From contig DCHG01000047.1 in the NCBI GenBank assembly GCA_002315595.1, positions 17,116 through 50,485 of the forward strand: a stretch of DNA of 33,370 bases. The letters are read 5' to 3'. The position numbers and the translations under genes were made by a program. The DNA comes from Clostridiales bacterium UBA1758. Lineage in GTDB: Bacteria > Bacillota > Clostridia > Oscillospirales > UBA1758. Every line of letters begins with the position of its first letter. Position 1 is the stretch's first letter. Below the pieces are notes generated by a model. The model searched no databases. It saw nothing but the letters and a program-made list of their open reading frames with translations, and was not told where the DNA came from. Of the stretch, positions 25,238 through 31,954 are shown in pieces.

Positions 25238-26500
25238 ATGCAACAATTTTATACCGAACCTGCCCGTGAATTACCCGTTTACGGTAATTTCGATGTCATT
25301 GTCATCGGCGGTGGCGTCGCCGGATTTTCCGCGGCACTGGCTTCTGCTCGTCAGGGTGCGAACACCCTGATCATCGAACAGTTCCCGTACTTCGGCGGTA
25401 CCGCGACTGCATCGCTCATGGCAAATATCGTCGGCGTGCGTAATCAGGTGAAGCCGAACGACCTGCAAGTCATGAAAGGCATCGGGGAAGAATTGATCCT
25501 TGCGCTACTTGAAAACGGCGGCGCACACAGTTCGCCCGAAACCTACAAGTCGGAACGACATTCCGACACCAAAGGTGACCTTTCGTACACTTTCGCATTC
25601 GACACTGAAAAATTCAAATATCTCACGCTGAAAATGGCGGTCGAAGCAGGGGTACATATTCTGTTTCACACCCGTTTTTCCGATATTATCCAAGGTGGGG
25701 ACAAGGTGACCGGCATCATTTTCGAGAACAAATCCGGGCGTCAGGCAGCATTTGCAAAGGTCGTCGTCGACGCTACGGGCGACGGCGACGCCGCCTATTG
25801 TGCGGGCGTTCCGTATTGGCAGGTCGAAAATGACGAGGCTCCGCGTCTCAACGACAGCCTAATGTACCGCATCGGCGGATTTCCCGATGACACCGCAATG
25901 CGCGGATGCCGTACCGCGGGCACTATGGTCGTTTGGGGACCGAGTTCCGGCCCCGGCAATGCCGCCTCCGGCGACGGCTTGACCGAAGAAGAAATCCGCG
26001 TACGCTTGGCGGTCTATGATGATTTTTCCGAAAAGAAAATGGAAGTTCCCGACCTCAGGGACGCATACATTGTGGAAACGCCCGCGCTTATCGGAATTCG
26101 GCAGACGCGCTTTTTTGAAGGCGAGTACAAGATCACGGGCGAGGATGTCATCGAAGGCATTGTCCCCGAAGACAGCATTGCGATGGCGGCAAATCCGATC
26201 ATTCATTACTATGGCTACCGCCGTTTCCTCGAACACGAAGGCTACGGGATCCCGTACCGTTGCCTTGTGCCGAAAAAGGTCGACGGATTGCTCCTTGCCG
26301 GACGTTGTATCTCATCCGATCAGCGTGCATTCGAGTCATGGCGTGCTATGGCGCATATTTTCTGCATCGGTGAAGCCGCAGGCACCGCCGCCGCGATCTC
26401 CGCACAGGACGGTGTGGAGCCTAGAAAGATCAATATCGAAAAACTACGACGGACGCTGATCGAAAACGGCGCGGAAATCGGACAAAATAAGAAAATTTAG
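25238..26500 (+). CDS. FAD-dependent oxidoreductase (FAD_oxidored type)
   Basis: 420 residues. The dinucleotide-binding motif VIVIGGGVAGFSAAL (20-34) is followed by IIEQFPYFGGTATASLMAN, then VDATGDGDAAYCAGV (about 178-192) and a C-terminal FAD segment LLAGRCISSDQRAFESWRAM. These mark the group often annotated simply as FAD-dependent oxidoreductase, frequent in gut Clostridia and Bacteroidota near carbohydrate or hydroxyacid catabolism. Substrate unknown. AAGGAAAGGGAGAAGGA provides a strong ribosome site. The D-2-hydroxyacid dehydrogenase follows after nine bases, suggesting consecutive redox steps on one substrate; this is inference. Confidence 0.88.
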   Translation: MQQFYTEPARELPVYGNFDVIVIGGGVAGFSAALASARQGANTLIIEQFPYFGGTATASLMANIVGVRNQVKPNDLQVMKGIGEELILALLENGGAHSSPETYKSERHSDTKGDLSYTFAFDTEKFKYLTLKMAVEAGVHILFHTRFSDIIQGGDKVTGIIFENKSGRQAAFAKVVVDATGDGDAAYCAGVPYWQVENDEAPRLNDSLMYRIGGFPDDTAMRGCRTAGTMVVWGPSSGPGNAASGDGLTEEEIRVRLAVYDDFSEKKMEVPDLRDAYIVETPALIGIRQTRFFEGEYKITGEDVIEGIVPEDSIAMAANPIIHYYGYRRFLEHEGYGIPYRCLVPKKVDGLLLAGRCISSDQRAFESWRAMAHIFCIGEAAGTAAAISAQDGVEPRKINIEKLRRTLIENGAEIGQNKKI

Positions 26501-26509
26501 GAGGAAATT

Positions 26510-27457
26510 ATGAATATCGTACTGCTCGAATCGCTCGGAATTCCCGCCGAGTTGCTTGAAAAATACGCTTGCACACTGCGCGCAAAAGGTCACGAATTTG
26601 CCGCATTCGAAAAAGACACCGATCCTGCCGTTCAAATTGAGCGTTGTAAGGACGCCGATGTCATCATCATTGCGAATATGCCGTTAATAGGCGAAGTCAT
26701 TCGCGCCTGCAAAAAACTGAAATTCATCAATGTTGCCTTCACCGGCGTTGATCATGTCGATCTTGCCGCCGCAAAGGAATGCGGCGTTCAGGTCAGCAAC
26801 GCGTCCGGCTATTCCACACAATCCGTTGCCGAACTCGCTGTCGGCATGATGATTTCTCTGCTTCGCAATGTCCCGCAGGTCGGTCAACGCGCCCGTGCGG
26901 GCAAGACCAAGGACGGACTTGTCGGCACCGAACTTCACGGAAAGACCGTCGGTATCGTCGGTGCTGGTGCAATCGGTCAACGTACCGCCGCCATCTGCCG
27001 TGCATTCGGTTGCGATGTCATCGCCTATAACCCGCGTAAAAAAATAGTTCCCGAAGGACTGCTCCGCTTCGTCGAACTCGACGAACTGTTCAAGCAGGCC
27101 GACGTCATCAGCCTCAACTGCCCGCTGAACGACGCCACCCGTGGGCTTGTCGACGCACGTCGGATCGGCTTAATGAAAAAATCCGCGATCCTTATCAATG
27201 TCGCACGCGGTCCCGTCGTCGATTCTGCCGCACTTGCCGAAGCGCTGAATTCCGGCAGGATCGCAGGCGCGGGAATCGATGTTTTTGAGACCGAGCCACC
27301 GCTTGATACGGCACATCCGCTTCTTCACACGCCGAATACCATCGTTACCCCGCATATCGCCTTTGCCAGCAAAGAATCCATGGCATTACGCGCCGAAATC
27401 ATTTTCGGAACGCTCGACGCATGGTTCAACGGTGAAAGAAGAAACATAATTCTGTAA
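26510..27457 (+). CDS. D-2-hydroxyacid dehydrogenase family protein
   Basis: 315 residues, NAD(P)-dependent interconversion of a 2-hydroxyacid and a 2-oxoacid. The Rossmann motif is GIVGAGAIGQRT (148-159); the catalytic set is Arg233 (NVARG), Glu262 (FETEPP) and His282 (TPHIAF). The length and the absence of an ACT or regulatory domain fit short D-3-phosphoglycerate dehydrogenase-like or hydroxypyruvate/glyoxylate reductase-like enzymes; which one cannot be decided. AGGAGGAAATT precedes the ATG. It ends the plus-strand unit just before the palindromic terminator. Confidence 0.9.
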   Translation: MNIVLLESLGIPAELLEKYACTLRAKGHEFAAFEKDTDPAVQIERCKDADVIIIANMPLIGEVIRACKKLKFINVAFTGVDHVDLAAAKECGVQVSNASGYSTQSVAELAVGMMISLLRNVPQVGQRARAGKTKDGLVGTELHGKTVGIVGAGAIGQRTAAICRAFGCDVIAYNPRKKIVPEGLLRFVELDELFKQADVISLNCPLNDATRGLVDARRIGLMKKSAILINVARGPVVDSAALAEALNSGRIAGAGIDVFETEPPLDTAHPLLHTPNTIVTPHIAFASKESMALRAEIIFGTLDAWFNGERRNIIL

Positions 27458-27471
27458 TTTATCAGCAATAT

Positions 27472-27503
27472 AAAAGAGGTTTTCCGATCGGAAAACCTCT
27501 TTT
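27472..27503. terminator. Perfect palindromic bidirectional terminator
   Basis: AAAAGAGGTTTTCC, GATC, GGAAAACCTCTTTT: a 14-bp stem, and because the loop GATC is self-complementary the whole 32 bases are a perfect palindrome. Flanking T and A runs serve both strands. It lies between the converging hydroxyacid dehydrogenase and SGNH-deacetylase genes, two bases from the latter's stop codon. Confidence 0.9.
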
Positions 27504-27505
27504 TT

Positions 27506-29350
27506 CTAATTTCTTGCAGAAATAACTTTATTCATCAACTGTTCTTCCGTAGTCGATTCCAAAACGCTGAATCGGTGCATTCCGAGTAGACACTGCGACA
27601 ATCCCTTGACAAGCACATTGCTTTTTTCCACCGTTCCGAGGGTGATTTCCGCACCTGCGGCAACGACCGCGACCTGCGTCAAGTCGTCGAAAGTGCCATG
27701 CGGATAGGCAAGCACATTGACCTCTTTGCCCGTGATCGGTTCAAGCAACTCCTTTGACTTGGCAAAGTCCTCCTGCACCGCATCGTAAAAATCCCGTTCC
27801 GTTTCACCCGTCAGCGGTGCAATACATTCTCGTGCCTCGTCTTCTTCAAGAGACGATGATTCGTGCATTCCGAATGAATGACTCTGCACGTCGATCACAC
27901 CGGACTCAACCATTTCACGCGCTTTTTCGGCATTGAAATGTGCAATGATCGGCGTATCGGTGTCCTTGTAGGTGTCGCAACCGAACGAGTATCCGATGGC
28001 AAAAATCGTGGCACACATTCCGTATTTTTCAAGGATCGGGTACGCGATTTCGTAATTGCTCAAATATCCGTCGTCAAATGTGATCACGATCGGTTTTTCG
28101 GGCAATTCATTGCCGTATTCGACAAAGTTTTGAAGCTGTTCGAAATTCACGGCGTTGTATCCCGCCTCACTCAATGTGCGAATATCTTCTTCGAATTTCG
28201 ACGCCGTCACGGTCATATCATTGACCGTTTCGCCGTCGTTTGCCAAATGATGGTACAGAAGCACCGGCACATCCGCGGTGATGTCGTCGGCTTCCGCCGC
28301 CCGTGCATCCCAGTAGAGGTCCAAACGGTCACGAACATTTTCGCTTGTCACATATTCGCCGAAATCATCCGGCAAATAGTTCTCACTTCCGCCCGCAATG
28401 TAATCCGCCGCCATTTCGCCGACGCAGTTGCGAAAATGCGTATTATCGTAAAAATAACGCGGCTCGAAACTGACCGAAGAATATGAAAAGTCGTAGTAAT
28501 CCGTTACATTCGCCATTGAAGTGAAGAAATATTCGACTTCTTCGCGTGAAAAAGTGTTCAAATACTCCCAATAGATCGGTGCGGACACAACGGTCAATTC
28601 TGTTCCCGCTTCGTCGCACATTTGCCTGATGTTGGCAAGACTGCGCATACAGTCATCGATGTATTCAAGTGCGCTCGGCTCCGTCGGATAGTAATATTGA
28701 AACACCGGGTAAGTTTCCAAATAGGCGTCCATATCGCCGATGTTTTCAATGTCGCGCTTGGATTTGTCATAGCAACCCGTTTCGACGTCGAACACATCAA
28801 ACGCCTGTTGAAGAATCGTATCTTCCTTCAAAGCCCTGATCTTTGCAAGCCCGTACTGCGGATTTGCAAAGAGGTATTTCAGATAAAAAAGAATCTTCGA
28901 CGAGCCATCGACATCGGCGTGCATACTCTCAGTATAGGCGTCCGGCTCGGTATCGTAACCCTTACCGTAGTCGATGTAAACATTCAATACGATGTGCTTG
29001 ACCTCATCGTTGGCAATTAGCCAGCGCACGGTCTGTTCCACATCGAGCATATCCGCGCCATATGTGAAGGCATTATAGAATTTCGCGTCGTAAAGTTCGT
29101 TAAAATCCTCCACACAAAAAGAACTTGTCGACGAACATCCGACGAGATAGGAATCAAAATCGTCAAAATGTTCTTTCAGCCACGCGGTCTTTGCAACACG
29201 CGGATTGTTGGTTTCATTATAACTATACCAATCAAAGATCGGATCGCCAAACACGCCGAACGGATCGGTCAATACATTGAACACGCCAAACAGTGCCGCA
29301 ATGATCAAAACCGTCCCGACAAAGCAAATTGTCCACTTTTTTGCAGTCAT
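27506..29350 (-). CDS. SGNH hydrolase-like domain fused to polysaccharide deacetylase
   Basis: 614 residues: one N-terminal helix (about 7-28) anchoring it outside the membrane; an SGNH-like domain with GCSSTSS (71-77, putative nucleophile Ser) and YDNTHF (Asp302, His305, the Dxx-His block); then from about 363 a NodB-type deacetylase. The latter shows LLYHHL, TFDDGY (Asp426, Asp427), SHSFGMH (His491, His496) and YPHG (549-552). The His-x4-His spacing resembles the PgaB/IcaB poly-GlcNAc deacetylases rather than HTxxH enzymes. It occupies the DltD/AlgJ position ten bases after the MBOAT gene. The start at 29350 follows a weak GAGAG. The SGNH half may transfer or remove acyl groups; its activity is inferred. 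Confidence 0.85.
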   Translation of the reverse strand: MTAKKWTICFVGTVLIIAALFGVFNVLTDPFGVFGDPIFDWYSYNETNNPRVAKTAWLKEHFDDFDSYLVGCSSTSSFCVEDFNELYDAKFYNAFTYGADMLDVEQTVRWLIANDEVKHIVLNVYIDYGKGYDTEPDAYTESMHADVDGSSKILFYLKYLFANPQYGLAKIRALKEDTILQQAFDVFDVETGCYDKSKRDIENIGDMDAYLETYPVFQYYYPTEPSALEYIDDCMRSLANIRQMCDEAGTELTVVSAPIYWEYLNTFSREEVEYFFTSMANVTDYYDFSYSSVSFEPRYFYDNTHFRNCVGEMAADYIAGGSENYLPDDFGEYVTSENVRDRLDLYWDARAAEADDITADVPVLLYHHLANDGETVNDMTVTASKFEEDIRTLSEAGYNAVNFEQLQNFVEYGNELPEKPIVITFDDGYLSNYEIAYPILEKYGMCATIFAIGYSFGCDTYKDTDTPIIAHFNAEKAREMVESGVIDVQSHSFGMHESSSLEEDEARECIAPLTGETERDFYDAVQEDFAKSKELLEPITGKEVNVLAYPHGTFDDLTQVAVVAAGAEITLGTVEKSNVLVKGLSQCLLGMHRFSVLESTTEEQLMNKVISARN

Positions 29351-29360
29351 AGTCACACTC

Positions 29361-30932
29361 TCAATACTGTTGATAAATAAATCCCGATGCAATGTAACTG
29401 TCGCGTAAAATGCCGAAACACAGTACCGCAAGCATCAAGGCGACCATCGCGCTCCACTGAACCCAACCGTTTTTCTTTGCAAGCGCATCTCTAACGGAGC
29501 CACGTTTTTCCTGATATGTTTCGACCGCCATCAAAACGACCAATCCCAATGCGATCACGAAAAAATCCTTCACGCCGAGTCCCATTTCGAGAAGCCTGCC
29601 ACTCCACAATTCATGCAGATGGACGGTATGAATGTTGAAGGTGCGTCCAATCAGACTGACCGCGACAGCAAAACGAGGTGCGCGGGTGATATACCGCCCG
29701 ATGAAGACGATGAACATCGTGCGTAGCATCTGAAACGCCTTCCATACACTGCTTTCATCGCGGATATGCAGACGGTTTTTCCAAAGGATATACTTTCCTT
29801 CCATCAAAAGTGAAAGTGTGATGATCGTGCCGTTCCAAAGACCGTAGATGATGTATTTGAAATTGGCGCCGTGCCAAATGCCGATGACAAGATAGACGAC
29901 AAATGTGGCAAGTGATGTGGCAATGACCTTTCCTGCGCGTCCTTTGATGACCTTGCGTGCCTTTTTACCGATCGACGCAAAAGGTTTTGACAACGCCAAC
30001 GGATAGAACAGATAGTCTCGCATCCATGTACCGAGGGTAATATGCCACCTGCGCCAGTATTCCGCAAGCGAAAGCGCAAAGATCGGTCGACGGAAGTTTT
30101 CGGCAAGTTCAATGTCGAATAATTTAGCCACACCCACAGTAATGTCGATTCCACCGGAAAAATCGCAATAAAGTTCAATGCAGTAAACGAGTATCGTCAC
30201 CGCAGTGACGGCACCCCCAAAAGCCCCCGTGTCGGCAAAAAAAGCATTCACCAAGACCGACGCACGGTCGGCGATGACAAGTTTTTTAAAATACCCCCAA
30301 AGGATCTGCAAAATGCCCATGCGGAAATTTTCAAAATCCAGCGGGTGTTCGGTGTTCAGTTGCTCGCCAAGTTCCCGATATCGACTGATCGGTCCTTGAA
30401 CGATCTGCGGAAAGAACGACACAAAGAGCGCAAATCGAAAAAAATTGCGTTGCGGCGGGTATTTCCCGCGGAACTGGTCAAGCAGATACCCCGCTGACTG
30501 AAAGATAAAAAACGACACGCCAAGTGGCAAAATCAATTCAAACCGCGGTGCCGTCCAACCGGGCAAAAATCGTCCGACGAAACTTTCCGCCGCCGCAAAG
30601 GTCAGATCGAGGTATTTCAGGCAATAGAGCATTCCGAAATTCGCAATCAATACCGCCGCCACGATCCATTTCCTTTTTGCGGTGAGCTTCTTTTTTTCGT
30701 CGGCGGAGTCGGCCTCTTTGGCACAACAATTCAGACGGTAGAGCCACAATCCCCCCGCCCAGACGGACAACGCCGTGAAACCCATATACGCAACGGTCTT
30801 CCCGCCGCCGATCCAATAAAACAGAACACTTGCCACAAGCAAGATGATCCACTGACATTTTTTCGGCAGGATGTAATACGCAAACACCGTGCCGAGCAGA
30901 AATAAAACAAACGATACCGATACAAACGACAT
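29361..30932 (-). CDS. MBOAT family O-acyltransferase (DltB/AlgI-like)
   Basis: 523 residues, about 10-12 membrane helices. Family marks are LPLGVSFFIFQSAGYLLDQF (about 135-154), YCDFSGGIDI, EYWRRWHITLGTWMRDYLFY with His297, and GIWHGANF with the invariant His354. Such proteins move activated acyl groups across the membrane onto envelope polymers. With an acyl carrier protein and adenylation enzyme beside it, a DltB-like role (accepting an aminoacyl group from the carrier) is more likely than AlgI-type acetyl transfer, though its motifs look AlgI-like. The ATG at 30932 is one base after the carrier stop; a start six codons upstream would overlap the carrier gene. Confidence 0.92.
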   Translation of the reverse strand: MSFVSVSFVLFLLGTVFAYYILPKKCQWIILLVASVLFYWIGGGKTVAYMGFTALSVWAGGLWLYRLNCCAKEADSADEKKKLTAKRKWIVAAVLIANFGMLYCLKYLDLTFAAAESFVGRFLPGWTAPRFELILPLGVSFFIFQSAGYLLDQFRGKYPPQRNFFRFALFVSFFPQIVQGPISRYRELGEQLNTEHPLDFENFRMGILQILWGYFKKLVIADRASVLVNAFFADTGAFGGAVTAVTILVYCIELYCDFSGGIDITVGVAKLFDIELAENFRRPIFALSLAEYWRRWHITLGTWMRDYLFYPLALSKPFASIGKKARKVIKGRAGKVIATSLATFVVYLVIGIWHGANFKYIIYGLWNGTIITLSLLMEGKYILWKNRLHIRDESSVWKAFQMLRTMFIVFIGRYITRAPRFAVAVSLIGRTFNIHTVHLHELWSGRLLEMGLGVKDFFVIALGLVVLMAVETYQEKRGSVRDALAKKNGWVQWSAMVALMLAVLCFGILRDSYIASGFIYQQY

Positions 30933-30933
30933 C

Positions 30934-31164
30934 TTACATCTTTGATTCAATCAACTCGGCAATGGCGTCGAGAGAATTGAAATTTTCCGGCATCAGGTCA
31001 TCGACATTGATATCCACATTGAACTCATGGACAATATCGGTCACGATCGTGATGATATCGAGCGATTCAAGCAAACCGTCATCAATGAGGGCTGTCTCGT
31101 TTTCGAAATCCACATCGGGGCAGGCGTCGGTCAAAATTTCAAGAAGTGCTTTTTTATCAATCAT
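30934..31164 (-). CDS. Acyl carrier protein (DltC-like)
   Basis: 76 acidic residues with the phosphopantetheine attachment site at Ser34 in DDGLLESLDII. The four-helix carrier pattern and length match DltC and other stand-alone carriers. It should carry the acyl or aminoacyl group activated by the adenylation enzyme encoded two genes upstream and present it to the MBOAT protein. The ATG at 31164 overlaps the end of the GNAT gene by eight bases; the nearest ribosome-like AAAGG is 11 bases away, so expression may depend on coupling. The ESL rather than DSL/DSM context is slightly unlike DltC. Confidence 0.92.
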   Translation of the reverse strand: MIDKKALLEILTDACPDVDFENETALIDDGLLESLDIITIVTDIVHEFNVDINVDDLMPENFNSLDAIAELIESKM

Positions 31165-31954
31165 TGGGGGTTCTACCTTTCTCAAATAATAGTACCGTAG
31201 AAGAATATTGATCGGCTGAGAAACCGTTTTTTTCGTAAATATGAATGGCGGAAAAATTCTCTTTTCCCGTCCAGACGACGCTTTTCCCGCACATTATCAA
31301 CAGAGCGCGGACAAGTTGATCCGCAATTCCGCGATTTCTGCAATCCGTTCGGACGGCAAGATGACGAATTTCCATCGAAGCACGCCCCGTTTTGAAATGG
31401 AGCAAGCCCGAAACCGCGCGATTGTCATCCCGCGAAACAAGAATTTCACCGTTGTCAATGATCGTTTTTAGGCTTTCGTCTTCCGGGAGGCACCCGGTCA
31501 ATGCCGAAAAGGAATTAAGCAGTAGCGCGGAGATCTCATCAAAATCCGTTTTTTTTGCCGTTTCGATCAGGATTTTCGGCGGCTCGCATTTCCCCGCCGG
31601 GCGCGTCAGTCGGACACGGGAAAGGATTTCGCAAAATCCCGTTTTCTTCCAAAATGCGATGGATTCGCGCAACGCGACATCCCGCGGTCGGGTAGCGATC
31701 TCCACCACGGTATCGCGTTCCGGCAAAAACGGCAACGGTGCGATTAGATTATTGAGCCAAAAGGACAAAATATCGTGCGTACTTCTGCGTCGAAACACGG
31801 CAAGACCACCGTCCCACCGCTCGGCAAACAAGGTCTTGTTTGCGATCTCGCGTTCCAGTACCACACGGTCAGGTACGGCATTGCAGACCATTCCCGGACG
31901 AAATTCAGCCGCAATCATCGCCGAGATCTCATCAAAATTATCAACGCTCCGCAA
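31157..31954 (-). CDS. Tandem GNAT-fold acetyltransferase
   Basis: 265 residues. The C-terminal half is a standard GNAT domain: VRTDCRNRGIADQLVRALL (201-219, acetyl-CoA loop RNRGIA) and IYEKNGF (239-245). The N-terminal half looks like a degenerate copy: FDEISAMI (7-14) parallels FDEISALL (138-145), and FWKKTGF (101-107) parallels IYEKNGF, but no RxxGxA loop is seen. The start is TTG at 31954, seven bases after AAAGGAG, overlapping the adenylation gene by 14 bases. Being inside a dlt-like operon suggests it acylates an amino group on the same product or its donor; this is inference. Confidence 0.85.
   Translation of the reverse strand: MRSVDNFDEISAMIAAEFRPGMVCNAVPDRVVLEREIANKTLFAERWDGGLAVFRRRSTHDILSFWLNNLIAPLPFLPERDTVVEIATRPRDVALRESIAFWKKTGFCEILSRVRLTRPAGKCEPPKILIETAKKTDFDEISALLLNSFSALTGCLPEDESLKTIIDNGEILVSRDDNRAVSGLLHFKTGRASMEIRHLAVRTDCRNRGIADQLVRALLIMCGKSVVWTGKENFSAIHIYEKNGFSADQYSSTVLLFEKGRTPND

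Noticed and set aside
29351..29431. Upstream extension of the SGNH-deacetylase to 29431
   Set aside because: It would overlap the MBOAT gene, and the ATG at 29350 yields a proper membrane-anchor N terminus.
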